Shown here: positions 42,678 to 54,267 of the stretch, in pieces
Numbering within the stretch: position 1 is the first letter of the stretch
Layout: the number at the start of each line of letters is the position of its first letter
NCBI RefSeq assembly: GCF_026745355.1
Contig: NC_079209.1
Coordinates: 7,790,984-7,854,983 of the forward strand
Length of the DNA stretch: 64,000 nucleotides
Direction of reading: 5' to 3'
Source: Beta vulgaris subsp. vulgaris
Taxonomy: Eukaryota > Streptophyta > Magnoliopsida > Caryophyllales > Amaranthaceae
Program-made: the position numbers and the translations under genes
Notes under the pieces: model-generated
What the model was told of the DNA's origin: nothing
The model's input: the letters and a program-made list of their open reading frames with translations, nothing else
Database searches by the model: none

Positions 42678-43452
42678 TCTCTATTATATAAGGGAAGGGG
42701 GGAGCAATGGTGTCCTCTTTTGAAATGCCTATTTTGCCCCCCTCCCCCTCCCCTTTCTAAATTACAAAAGGAATGTCAAAATCAAAATCGACACTCAAAA
42801 AAAACTATCGAAAATTAATTTACAACACTCACTCACAAATCACTTAAAAGAAGAAACTTTACAAATCACTCATACAATTGAGAAAATCACGTTATAAAAA
42901 TCACGCAAATTACTCAAATAATCGGAAAATTTTATTAAAACTTAAAATTAACATACAAACTAAAACTAATAACCTAGAACGTCAATACATACAAAAACAT
43001 TTATAAAAATTTACTTACAAATCACTATTCTCAAGAACCATTACCAATTAATTGTGGGTCATGATAAAAATAGAGGTGTATTTGTAGTGAAATCAGAATT
43101 TAGAAGTTAGACAAGGAAAAAAAATATTTACTTTTTTATAGTGTTTAGAATTTAGAAGTTAGTATTGTACTTAATTCAAAAATCAACTAAAAAATTATAA
43201 TATTAGAAATCATAAATAAATTCAATAAGATTTCTATTTTGTTCATAGAATTTAACTTTGAAAAGTAAAAAAAGAAAAAGAAAAAAATAATGGTGAGAGA
43301 CTTAAGTGACATAAACTAAACCAATCAAATTTTGCAACTAAAAACAATTATACTTCATATGTCTAATGTTCAAATTTTGACTCTTATGCCGAAGAAAATC
43401 GAGTTTCTGTTTCGAAAATTTCAAGCACGCATCGCGTGCAAAAAATTCTAGT
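42678..43452 (+). mobile_element. non-autonomous Helitron
   Basis: It begins TCTCTATTATATAAGGGAAG after an A (42677). It ends with a perfect hairpin GCACGC-ATC-GCGTGC (43424-43438), AAAAAATT and CTAGT (43448-43452) before a T (43453). This is the Helitron end structure and AT insertion site. No Rep/helicase is inside. Confidence 0.85.
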
Positions 43453-43491
43453 TAGTTATATATGATAAGTATTAAATACTTTAACATTATA

Positions 43492-43714
43492 TCTCTATTA
43501 TATATGGCAACACGTGAAAAAGGAAAAAAACAAAGAAGAAAAAAAAAAGAGATACCCACGTGTTTCATTAAAACGAAAAAGGGGAAAATAAGATGTACCA
43601 TATTTAAATTGAATAACAGTTTTTTAAAAAAACAAAATACAAAAACAGTTATACACAATTATTTAATTTTCAATTTACTTTCATACGGATTGTGTGCATA
43701 TATACAAGACTAGT
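43492..43714 (+). mobile_element. possible second Helitron (weak 3' end)
   Basis: TCTCTATTATATATGGCAAC after an A shares its first 13 bases with the Helitron just upstream. A candidate end CTAGT lies at 43710-43714 but has no good GC hairpin and is followed by A, not T. Confidence 0.3.
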
Positions 43715-43893
43715 ATCTTTTATCTGAAGAGTATTGCTTATAAAGCTATAACATATTGGACGGCTTACAATAAAATCATCCTGATATCATACTTTTAATA
43801 GTAAGTGTCAAATATTTCCATACTAATACAAGTTCATTATTAGAGCATAATCGAGCACCCCATATATCAAAATATAACTTAACCGAATCAAAG

Positions 43894-46326
43894 TCATGAA
43901 TCATTGCTCGGAGAATGCATGAATGAGACATCAGCTTCACAATTAGAAAGAACAAGAACAACCGCCTCCATCGTTGGTCTCTTATTTCTATCATCCTCCA
44001 TGCATAAAATTCCTATCTCTATCATTATCGCAGCTTGGTTCTGCTTGAAGTCTCCATCTAATCTCGGATCCACAAAGTCAGTCATCCATGAGTCGTCTTC
44101 ATCTTGCATCTTTGCTTTTGCCAATCTTACATAGCTTGTGAATTCCTTAATTTCTTCCTCACCAAGACTGTCATCTAATGAACAACTCGATAGTCGAATT
44201 CCTCTCACAAGCTCTAGGATCAGAACTCCATAGCTATAAACATCAACCTTTGCAGTAAGTGGAAGGTTGGTTGTCCACTCAGGAGCCATGTACCCTTTTG
44301 TGCCTCTCATTTGGGACAATCTGGACACCCCCTGACTACCTTGTTGACATAACTTTGATAATCCAAAGTCCGAGATTTTAGGCTCAAAATCGGAGTCTAA
44401 AAGTATGTTTTCTGGCTTCACATCACAATGGATAACCCATTCTAGGCACTCATGATGAAGGTAAGCCAAGCCTTTCGCAGTGCCTAATGCAATTTTGAAT
44501 CTTGTTTCCCATTTAAGAACGGCAGTTTTGTTGGCTGACAAGAACAAGTGATTGTCTAAGGATCCGTTCTCCACATATTCATACACCAATAACCTATGTT
44601 TCCCTTCAGAGCAAAATCCCCAAATTCGTGCTAAGTTCATATGGTTGATTCTACCAAATGTGCTCACTTCGGCCCAAAATTCTTCCTCCCCTTGGCCAAT
44701 GTTTTCCAATTTCTTTACTGCTACCTCTCGTTCATCAGCCAAAGTACCCTTGTAAACTGTTCCAGACCCCCCTTCTCCAAGAACTTGCTTGAAATTGCCG
44801 GTTGCTCTTTTGAGTTCACTATAGCTAAAGCTCCTAAACTGACTACAAATAGTTCGATACCCCTCCGCTAAAGAAGCTGAAATTCTATTTTTCTTGAAAA
44901 CAAAAAACCAACTAGCAACAAAAATTATAGCTTCTATTGCTCCAATAGCCCCACCAAAACTATATACATAAACCCACTTAAATCTCCGACTAAAGGCATC
45001 ATTATATGTTCTAGGCAATGGTACAATTTCTGAATCCCCGATTCCACAACCCAAACGTGACACATTAAGGATAATTTTGGAGTCTGATGTGTGTGCGCTT
45101 GTTGGAATTTTTAGGAATAAGTTCTCATTAGACATGTATCCATTATAAAGATCACCTTTTAAGTAACATGACCATATCGCTGATCTAAGTGCATGCTTAA
45201 ATGCTTGACAACGACAATCTCCTGAACAAAGATTTCGGCAATGTTCAAAAGTAATGTTTGTAGTATAATTGAGATCAAAACCATAGTAATCAACCTTGGG
45301 CATCTCGACAAATCGAGAGTTGGAGCAAGTCATCTTGAATTTAGGCTTGCACCCTTTGCTCCAATCAGTTGAATCAAAGGGTTCATAGTACGGAGGGCAT
45401 GCGCATTTTGGCGTAGGAGTATAAGTACAAATCCCATTCCTACCACAAAGACCATGCACACCACATTGTTGGGACATAGCAAGCCATGTTATGGTCCATA
45501 ACCCTGACAAATTATTTAAGCTATAAATCCTTAGATTCCCATCATAGTCCATTGTTAACCTTCTTTTAACCCCAAGATCACCCATATCAGAAGTATTAAT
45601 GTGTAGATAATCACTAGAAACAAAAACACCCTTATCATCAAGCACTGCGACCCTTCGACTATTGTATGATGTTCTACCATTTGCAAACACATCATTATTA
45701 GGATTAGGCCAATAAAGACTTGAAAATTCAGAACCATCATAGACCATTTTCAGCACATTATCACTGTCAAAAAAGAAACTAAAATACCCAGGAGTCAAGA
45801 GTTGGGGTGAAATTCTGGAAATCAGCTTTTGGTTTTTTGTAAAATTTTGATTAGGGAGCAAAGTATCAGTAGGATAATCAAAGCTTTGCCAAAGGGTCTT
45901 ACCAGAAAAGTCCATGAGCACAAGGTTTCCGGAGTCGTGAAGCACAACTCTATCAACTGTTGTTGAGAAAGTGTTTGTTTCCCAGACATTTGAGTCATCA
46001 AAGTCCGTCAAGACTAAGCCACCATCTTTCCAAAGGCTTAGCCTCGAGCCTCGGCCATTGACGGGTTTTCCTGGATTAGCCACCCAAACCAGTGTTCTTT
46101 CCTTAGAGTTGGTGTACCAAATTGAGAAATAATAGGCATTGGTAGTGGCATTGAAAGTATAGAAGCCACAAGTGAAGGTTTTGTCTAGGGAAATGAGGTA
46201 CTTTGAAGATGCATGTTCAACAGATAAGGAAGAGCCTTTAGAAAGATAATTTGAAGTTGTTGCTCTTATTGATGAAAACATGGAAAAACTGTAAATAATT
46301 AAGAGGAAGAAAATGATTTGTTTCAT
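43894..46326 (-). CDS. ZmPK1-type G-type lectin receptor-like Ser/Thr kinase
   Basis: A single-exon gene of 810 residues. A signal peptide (about 1-22) leads into a B-lectin domain (LSVEHASSKYLIS..., with the LVWVANPGKPVNGRGSRL motif, about 35-155), an S-locus glycoprotein region (RRLTMDYDGNLRIYSL, about 255-275), an EGF-like Cys cluster (QCGVHGLCGRNGICTY) and a PAN-like region with CSGDCRCQAFKH. A membrane segment lies at about 450-475. The kinase has GEGGSG517-522, Lys538, HCD633-635 and DFG653-655. The order and motifs match the maize ZmPK1 family. Cys before the catalytic Asp marks a non-RD kinase. It is oriented against the two G-type lectin kinases on either side. No breaks are seen. 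The ligand is unknown; a role in pathogen or stress sensing is inferred from family membership. Confidence 0.93.
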   Translation of the reverse strand: MKQIIFFLLIIYSFSMFSSIRATTSNYLSKGSSLSVEHASSKYLISLDKTFTCGFYTFNATTNAYYFSIWYTNSKERTLVWVANPGKPVNGRGSRLSLWKDGGLVLTDFDDSNVWETNTFSTTVDRVVLHDSGNLVLMDFSGKTLWQSFDYPTDTLLPNQNFTKNQKLISRISPQLLTPGYFSFFFDSDNVLKMVYDGSEFSSLYWPNPNNDVFANGRTSYNSRRVAVLDDKGVFVSSDYLHINTSDMGDLGVKRRLTMDYDGNLRIYSLNNLSGLWTITWLAMSQQCGVHGLCGRNGICTYTPTPKCACPPYYEPFDSTDWSKGCKPKFKMTCSNSRFVEMPKVDYYGFDLNYTTNITFEHCRNLCSGDCRCQAFKHALRSAIWSCYLKGDLYNGYMSNENLFLKIPTSAHTSDSKIILNVSRLGCGIGDSEIVPLPRTYNDAFSRRFKWVYVYSFGGAIGAIEAIIFVASWFFVFKKNRISASLAEGYRTICSQFRSFSYSELKRATGNFKQVLGEGGSGTVYKGTLADEREVAVKKLENIGQGEEEFWAEVSTFGRINHMNLARIWGFCSEGKHRLLVYEYVENGSLDNHLFLSANKTAVLKWETRFKIALGTAKGLAYLHHECLEWVIHCDVKPENILLDSDFEPKISDFGLSKLCQQGSQGVSRLSQMRGTKGYMAPEWTTNLPLTAKVDVYSYGVLILELVRGIRLSSCSLDDSLGEEEIKEFTSYVRLAKAKMQDEDDSWMTDFVDPRLDGDFKQNQAAIMIEIGILCMEDDRNKRPTMEAVVLVLSNCEADVSFMHSPSNDS

Positions 46327-46413
46327 GGTGGGTTGTTTATGGCAAATTTTTGTTCTTAATTAGGAGACGAGGAGGGGGATGTGAACATTCCATATTCTTG
46401 AATCTTGCATGTG

Positions 46414-46423
46414 ATATTATATA
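46414..46423 (-). promoter_or_regulatory. TATA box of the ZmPK1-type gene
   Basis: TATATAATAT on the minus strand, about 90 bases upstream of the ATG at 46326. Confidence 0.5.
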
Positions 46424-46889
46424 GATTACTGGATTTTTGTCAATTAGTGTGTAGTTTTTCTAAGCAAGCAGGAAAGCTGAAAGATTGTAATACTATTCAA
46501 CAATTGACGACTTAGTTGCATGAGTAACACGGCCCAAAGTATACGCAAATGAATTGTATCCAAAACTTAGGTCCCAACAAGATTTGTATTGTTATTCAAA
46601 TGAATTGCTAATAATTTTCTTTATCATTATTTTCCGTGGATGAGAGGAATTGAAACGCTTCCATAATAATGAAAAAAATCCATAATATTCTTCGTATTTT
46701 CTATTTCTCGAAGGTTTCGTTCTCACCTTTCTCATTCACTCTAAATAGATGAGAATATTTTAACATAGATGGCCAATGATTCATTTGTTTCAATAAAATA
46801 GTGGCCCAATGACTCCTTTTATCCCTTCAAAAAGATATGGACCTCGAATGAAATACAGTATGTTTTTTTATCAGAATTTTAAGAACGTT

Positions 46890-49800
46890 TTAAATCTGCC
46901 CACCGGTGTCATCGACATGTCTCCACGCCTTACATCTCCCCTATTGTATCCAATTCAGATAATTCACATATAGTAGCTTCTATTTCTGACAAAGAAATTA
47001 GAGACGCTATATTTAGTATCAATACCACAAAATCCCAAGGATCAGATGGTTATGGGTCTAAATTCTTCCACCAATATTGGATCGGAATATTGTAGGTCCT
47101 GACATCTGCAGAGCCATACATGATTTTTTCAATCATGGTCACCTTTTGCATAGTGTTAATCATACATTAATCACCTTGATACCGAAAACAGCTAATCCTG
47201 AAAAGCCAAATCAATTCAGACCTATCAGCTTATACACGACATTATATAAAATTATCTCAAAAATTTATGTAGAACGTCCTCGGCCAGTTCTTGTTAAAAT
47301 TATCAGCCCATTTCAAAATGTCTTTAATCTTGGAAGGCTTATACATGATAATGTACTTATTGTTCAAAAATCCTGAATATCTTTAACAAATCAAAAAGTA
47401 AAATGGGATGGTTTTCCCTGAAATTAGATAAGGAAAAAGCCTATGACCGTATCGAATGGGATTTTCTAACCCATGCTCTTAAAAGTAATGGTTTTCACCA
47501 ACAATGGATCAAATGGATCTTGCAATGCATCTCGACTGTCTCCTACTCACTCATCATCAATCAAGACACAACCTCTGTCTTTCACCCTTCTCGAGGACTT
47601 CGCTAGGGTGACCCTTTATCACCTTATCTTTTCATTTTATGTATGGATGTCCTCTATCGACAACTGGATTTTGCAGCAAAAAACTCAAAATCAGGAATTG
47701 GAATCAAACTTGCTCTACATTCTCAGATAATTCCAGAGCTATTCTTTGCTGATGGTGGCTTACTATTTTGTAAAGCTAACCTAGATTCTGCTCATCGCCT
47801 CAAAAATATTCTAGATTTTTTTTTACCTTAATTCAGGGTAATTAGTGAATTTTCATAAATCAGCGATCATGTTTTCTAAACAAGTCCCGAATTCTAGACA
47901 ACGATGGATTGCATGTATTTTTAATATGACCCCAAAGGTTTTTTTGGGGAGTTATTTGGGCGTTATATTCTCCAATTATAAGTCAATGCCTAGCGATTTC
48001 CACCACTTAGCTCAAAAAGTTGACAGCAAAATTAATTCTTTACACAATTATTTTCTCACGAAAGGTGGAAAATCAGTTCTTATTCAGAGTCATCTAGAAT
48101 CTTCCCAGCTTATTTTATGGCAACAACTCAGCTTCCTAAGAAAATATGCTCTACAATAGATAATATCAACCGAAAGTTTTTCTGGCGCTCCTCAACAAAC
48201 TCTTCTAGACTATCCCTAATTGCATGGTCAAAAATTTGTCGTCCTAAAAAATATGGTGGGTTGAATTTTCGGAATACAGCCCATGTAAATGACGCATACT
48301 TAGCTAAAATGGGGTGGCGAATCCTTTCTGACCAACACTCTCTCTGGCCAAATCTTATGCGCCAAAAATATCTTTGGAATACTTCTTTCTTTGAGTACAA
48401 AACTAAGTCAAGAGACTCTCATATTTGGAAGTCCAGTCGTCGATCTCGAGAGCTTCTAAGGAAGGGAATACATTGGAAAATTGGAATTGGAACAAATGTT
48501 TATTTTTGGATTGATAACTGGTGTGCTAATCAAAGCCTTATTGAAATGCTAAATCTTCAAATCATGTCTATTGCTAATCTGGAACTTACTGTCAGTAGTG
48601 TCATTCTTCCATCTAGGCAATGGAATGTTTCTCTACTTAATGAACTAGTTCCATCTCATATCATCCACCTAATTTTGGGGATTCCTATCCCTAGCTATCC
48701 CACAGCAGATGTTCCTTGTTGGGGGTTTAATAGCTCTGGAGATTTTTCTATTAAAACAACCACCTAGCTCGCTCATGGAATTACTCCTCACAGTATTCCT
48801 TGGTCTTTTAATTGGATATGGAAAATTAATATAGCCCCTAAAGTACAAATTTTTCTATGACAATGTCTACAAAATGGTTTGCCGCTAAAATTCAATTTAG
48901 CCGACCGTCAAATCACTAATGACGCTCTTTGCGCTCTTTGTAAAGTTGATAATGAGACTCTTGACCATTTATTTTTGGAAAAATGGATCAGAATACCCCC
49001 AACTTTGGGCGATCCGCTTTTAATACCCCCCAACTTTGGATTATTTTTAAATACCCCCAACTTGGGGTTGGTCCGCCAAAAATGCACCATTTACCTGTTA
49101 TGACTGGATCAACTGGTAAACCAAAAACCCCACCCCATCTGCTCATCTCTCTCTCTCCTCTCCTCATCCCCCAACCCCCCACTGCCACCTTCCCTCACCA
49201 CCATTTCTCTCTCCTCCCTACCACCTTCTTCATCACCTTCACTCCCACCAACAACCACCTCTGATTTCTCCCTTCTTTGTCTGTTCTCGACCACCTTCAA
49301 CAACCACTCCGCTCTGGAGGCTCTTTCTAGGTCTCATATGGTGGCAGTGAGCAGTGGTGGGTAGGCGGGAATTCGACGGGGTGGTGGGGGAAGGGGGGAG
49401 GCTGCGAGGGTGGGGATGGGAGCTGCAAGGGTTGGGCTGGGCGTGGAGGGAAGAGGTTCGAAGGTGGTGGTTGGGCTCGGCGTGGAGGGGAGGGGTTCGA
49501 AGGTGGTGGTTGGGTGTTGGGGGGAGGGATTCAAAGGTGGTGGCTGGGGTTGGGGAGGAGGGGTTCAAAGGTGGTCGCTCGGGTGGGGGAGATTCTGGTG
49601 GGTGGCTGGGGTGGGGATGGGGTGTGGGACTGGTGGGAGGTCGTGGTAGTGGTGGGTTGGTGGCTAGGTGGTGGTTGTAATGGAGGAAGAAGAAGTAGAA
49701 GATGGAATAAAAAAAATTACCTTGCTAACAGGTTACAGGTCATATGGGTATATTTTTGGTGGACCACCTAGCTCCAAAGTTGGGGGTATTTAAAAATAAT

Positions 49801-50640
49801 CCAAAGTTGGGAGTATTAAAAGCGGATCGTCCAAAGTTGGGGGTATTCTGATCCATTTTTCCTTTATTTTTCACATGCCCTCTAATAAGTCAATATTCGA
49901 ACTCATATCTACGACCAAAAATTCGTTATATAGTGCCTCAAGATCTTCTCCAATGCCTAACGAGTCTCTGTCCCTACCCTCAGGCCTTACAATTGTTCTA
50001 TTACAATTTGTGGAGTATTTGGAAAAAAAAAACGCAATTCAATTATCTTCGAGGAAAATATGCTTAATTTAAAGCGTATTTATTACAGAGCATGGCATTT
50101 GTATTTGGAATGGACTACGTGACATACTATGTATTTTTCCTTTACTATCTCTTCAATTCCTTGTTGTAGGTCCTCTACTTCCATCGCAGTTAGTTGGCAG
50201 CCTCCCCCCTCCAATTGCTTCAAGATTAACTTTGATGGTTCAGTTATTGACTCATCAACCGCTTCTGGTGTTGCCATTCGCAACTCCGCTGGTCTTCTTG
50301 TGTCCGCTCAAGTTTATCGACTTTGCCAATCGCTGCTGAAGCCTGGGGATTAAGAAATGGACTGATACTTGCCATTCAGCAGCATATTCAAGGTCTATAT
50401 ATTGATGGAGATAATCAAGTAGTTGTAAGAGTGCTGCAAGGGCATTGCACTTGTCCCTGGACTATCCAAACCCTAATTGATGACATTGGACAATTGCTTT
50501 GTCAGTTTAGATTCTATACGATTAAGCATATTTTTCGAGAAGCTAATCGGGTAGCAGATCTTCTATCAAAAAAAGGTCACAATAGTTCTGCTGCTTCTGA
50601 AAATCACATTAAAGAGCCAAATGTATCTCGAAATAACACG
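46890..50640 (+). pseudogene. L1-type LINE, 5'-truncated and broken
   Basis: It starts within the RT-containing ORF2 (SISDKEIRDAIFSINTTKSQ, 46976-47040); the endonuclease part is missing. RT motifs follow: LITLIPKTANPEKPNQFRPI, SLKLDKEKAYDRIEWDFL, the GDPLSPYLFIL block after a stop, and the catalytic FADD turned into FADGG (second Asp GAT to GGT at 47754). Next is the zinc-binding RVT region (FFWRSSTNSSRLSLIAWSKI...KYGGLNFRN, 48117-48767), then an inserted Mutator-type element (48977-49862). The type I RNase H domain follows (NCFKINFDGSVIDSS, AEAWGLRNGLILA, HIFREANRVADLL, 50195-50590). Many stops and frameshifts show it is dead. Confidence 0.85.
48977..49862. mobile_element. Mutator-type TIR element inserted in the LINE
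   Basis: A perfect 9-bp target duplication TTTATTTTT (48968-48976 and 49863-49871) flanks terminal inverted repeats of about 115 bp. They begin GGAAAAATGGATCAGAATAC on both strands and repeat a CCCCCAACTTTGG motif. The interior is unusually GC-rich, with a CT-rich part (49140-49280) and imperfect GGTGGTGGTTGGG-type repeats (49380-49680). Taking it and one repeat out rejoins the LINE protein frame across the zinc-binding region. Confidence 0.95.
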
Positions 50641-50779
50641 ATGGTTCAAAAGAATGCTCGAATTATGCAATTAGACCTAAGATGCACTAAGAACTTCATG
50701 AAAATGAGACTTAATACTTACCTATATACAACTAAAAACCGACTTATCAACCACTCATGAGTATATCTTTTTCTTATAC

Positions 50780-51480
50780 ATGACGAAGAACTTAGCAAAT
50801 GCTTTCATATTGTGAACAGTATGAAAATTCCAAATAAAAAGAACAAAAGAGAACAGATGGAGTATTTTAAGAATAATGTCCCTAAAGCTCTCGGGTCGGG
50901 TAGGAACCTTATTTGGTCTCCCCCTCCCCCTAGTTTATTCAAACTGGATTTTGATGGTACTAAGGTCGACAATGGTAATGCTTCCCTTGGTTTTGTCATT
51001 AGAAATGATGTGCTTCGGTGGTAAAACTCAGGATCTCGTGTCCCTATGATTCGGATTGATGCTTGGGCCCTTATAGATTACGAAGAACTTAGCAAATTAT
51101 TTCATATTATAAACAGCATGAAGATTCCAAATAAAAAGAACAAAAGAGAACGGATGAAGCATTTTCTTTAATAGGAGTATTTTAAGAATAATGTCCCTAA
51201 AGCTCTCAGGTCGAGTAGGAACCTTATTTGGTCTCCCCCTAGTTTTTTTCAAACTGGATATTGATGGGTGTAAGGTGAGCAATGGTAATGCTTCCCTTAG
51301 TTTTGTCATTCGAAGCAGTGTGGGTGATGTGCTTCTTGCTGGTGGAAAAGCTCTGGGCTCTCAAGTTTTTATAATTCAGATCGAGGCTTGGGCCCTTTGG
51401 GAAGGGGTTAAGGTTGCCCTCTCCCTTGATATCTTCAATCACATTATTGAAGTAGATAATCTTAAGTCATTAAATCTATG
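50780..51480 (+). pseudogene. LINE RNase H fragments, tandem duplicate
   Basis: Two copies of a stretch of about 300 bp start with ACGAAGAACTTAGCAAAT-like sequence (about 50783 and 51080). Each reads into an RNase H start (FKLDFDGTKVDNGNASLGFV and FKLDIDGCKVSNGNASLSFV). The second continues to IEAWALWEGVKVALSLDIFN. They differ from the RNase H domain of the LINE upstream, so they probably come from another LINE, then a local duplication. Confidence 0.7.
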
Positions 51481-51481
51481 A

Positions 51482-53775
51482 AAAAATCTTGGCGAATTTT
51501 GTGGGAAATTTCTAACATTGTTTTGAGATATATGTTGGTGCTAATTTGTCTCGTTTTCTTGAGTGCATGTTCATTCATTGTTTTCGCTAAACTAATTGTA
51601 CAGCGGACTTTATGACTAGGAAGGCATGACTATGCTTCCTTTTTATATTGGTTTCCTCCATACTGAATTGATTTCTCTCTTATCATCTGTAAGTATGTTT
51701 TAGGCTGACCCTTGAATGAGGAAAAGGCATTTCAGGAAAATGCCGAATTCCTGAAGTGTTCCCCTATTTATAGAAAAGATCTTCAAATTCCAACAAATAT
51801 GTCAAATTTTCAGCCATTAATCTAAAGATTGCCAACAGTGTGGCCCAATCCAGCGCATCTAGCCCAGCTCGTCTCTTGGGTCGTGTGGGTTAAGCCCGCG
51901 AAAAGCCCGATCCAGCCCAACTCGAACCGTGAAATTGGTGGGTGGGTCGTGAGCCATATTTTTTGAGTCCAACCCACGAAAGCCCACTACTAAAATCACC
52001 CAATACGGTTCACGAAACTGGTCCAGCCCATGTACCGAACCATCCAGGCCAAGTAATTATTCGACCAAATTGTGTACATATTAATCAAATTGTATATATT
52101 TTAATGAAATTGCATATATCATAATTCAATCAAATTCAAAATTAATGAAATTATTCATTAATATTAGTAATTGTATTTATTTTACATGTTCCATGTTCTT
52201 TGCAACGAAAATAGAGCCGTTAGTGGCGAGTTGGTTGGAGAGCTTCAAGGGATCAGCTCCTCACTTTGTGCCACTCCATGAGAGTTTGTTGGAGAGGAAT
52301 AAGGGAGCATCTCCACGATCTCCTCCACGCTATCCTCCACGCTATTTCCATCTAATACATTAGATAATCACAACCACAATATATCTACTAACTTAAAGAA
52401 TCTTTTATCCAAAGATTTCTAAGTTACTAGAATATTAAACATACCATATGATAAAGATTCAAAGAGTATAAAATAAATATCTTGACTTAGATTAAATAAT
52501 TAATCTTTCTCAACAAGATATAAATTCAAATTGGGACATTACATTATTTTTGGTTTTTATAATTTTCGCTTAAATAAATAAATACTATATAGTAAAATTA
52601 ACCTAAGTATTTGGCATCATCAAAACATGAAATACAACAAAAATACATATTTATAATTTTGAACCTATAGCATACCATGGTGGCATTACATGAATCTAAT
52701 GAAAGTTTGTCAACGACATTGCAAAGGTATTATGCAATTCACTAATTATTATATTCATAAAATATTTATTATATACATAATTATTCATGTTTGTTTTTTC
52801 ACATATATCTATATGTCAGACCTTATTCTTTTCTCCATGAACTTGATTCTACTAAACTAATTGGAAAATAAGGATTCGCGTTCCTAGACTATTTGAGGTC
52901 ACAGATCATAAAAAAAGGAGAAAGTTTGATAAGTCTTAATATGGTCATGATGGATGAAGAGGTATATTTTTCTCTTAAAGAGTATTTTCGATTATTAGTA
53001 GAGGTTAGTTTTATATTTAATTAATTATATTTATGATACTGTCATTATAATCTTTTTTCACTTTCCCATCTTCCATTCTATATGCGTTAGTGTTCATGTG
53101 CATTAAAAGTTGAAGTTGTGGCTGACACTCATGTTTTCTATAATTTTTCTGTCATGCATCTATTAAATAAGTACCCTCTACTTTCTTCAAGTATCATTGG
53201 GGTGTTCTTCATGTTAAAATTGTGTTAACTATGTTAGTCATACTAATTATCGGGATACTATTTAATAAATAGACTTAGCTATAATATTTAGTTCAATATT
53301 AAAAAAATATAAAATGTATATATTGCAATAAAAAAAAATTCTAAAAATAAGAGTATAATGACAAATACTTTCTCCGTTCTTTTTCTCCTGCAACAATGAG
53401 TTTGGGCATGGCTTTTAAGGAAATGAAAAAGTGGATAGTTTAGCATAAAGATACCCCTTTAATTAACAAGTGTAGGAGGATAAGTAAATCCTTAATAAAG
53501 TAAACGCAACTTTATGAGGCAATTTGATGAGTATTAATGATGATTTTATTAATATAAAGTAAAGGCAATATTGTCAATTATAGTTGTTTTCTTACTAAAA
53601 GTAGAGTGGTCCAAATAAATAAAACTACCCATGATTATTGCAATAGAAAAAGAACAGATGAAGTATATAAATAAAATGGTGTTGAAAAATCTCATTTTAC
53701 AGCAATACAAAATCAACAATGTTAACAAAAAATTTGCAAAAAAATAATATAAACAAGAATCGGCTTCAAAACTAG
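51482..53775. other. unassigned intergenic DNA
   Basis: No gene recognised. 51835-52050 is rich in GGGTCG/CGACCC and GGCCCA motifs like the subterminal parts of the hAT element at 16279-16856, but has no clear ends. The frames at 52145-52363 and elsewhere are unsupported. The rest is AT-rich. Confidence 0.4.
51779..51823 (+). repeat. 45-bp direct repeat, copy 1
   Basis: ATCTTCAAATTCCA...CAGCCATTAATCT recurs with one mismatch at 54036-54080, 2.26 kb away. Confidence 0.85.
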
Positions 53776-54036
53776 TACTCCATCTGTCCCAAATTAGTTG
53801 CTACATTTGCCTTTTCACAGTTTACGAGATGCAACTTCAAAAACTAATATCTTGAGTTATATATATGAAAAAATTATAAAAATTATATATTTGAAAAATA
53901 CAAATTGGGATGAATCAAACAAGATTCAACATGACTATGTTTTTTCTTATGTACATGGAGTAAAAGATAGTCAAAGTTATGACGTGAATAATGCCTACGG
54001 TCAAAATGTAAAAACTAATTTGGGACAGAGGGAGTA
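53776..54036. mobile_element. Stowaway MITE (Tc1/mariner)
   Basis: CTCCATCTGTCCCAAATTAG at the left is mirrored by CTAATTTGGGACAGAGGGAG at the right, with TA on both sides. About 261 bp. It lies just beside the second copy of the 45-bp repeat. Confidence 0.9.
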
Positions 54037-54080
54037 TCTTCAAATTCCAGCAAATATGTCAAATTTTCAGCCATTAATCT
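54036..54080 (+). repeat. 45-bp direct repeat, copy 2
   Basis: Same sequence as 51779-51823 with one A/G difference; begins at the right edge of the Stowaway MITE. Confidence 0.85.
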
Positions 54081-54267
54081 TTCGTGTCTTGCTCCATTTT
54101 TAATCAACTGATAGTTTCAAATAGTTTCAAATAATTATTCAACATAGACCATAGTTTCTAGTTTTAGATTAATCTAACATTTTCTACTAAACAAAATCCA
54201 ACTTGGTTAAAAAAAAAACAAACAATTGGTCACAATCATAAAGACAAAGTGCTAAAATTATCCCCAA

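Noticed and set aside
49239..49568. 109-residue Pro/His/Ser repeat protein on the minus strand of the 886-bp element
   Set aside because: Arises from GC-rich imperfect tandem repeats in a transposon interior; no domain or promoter.
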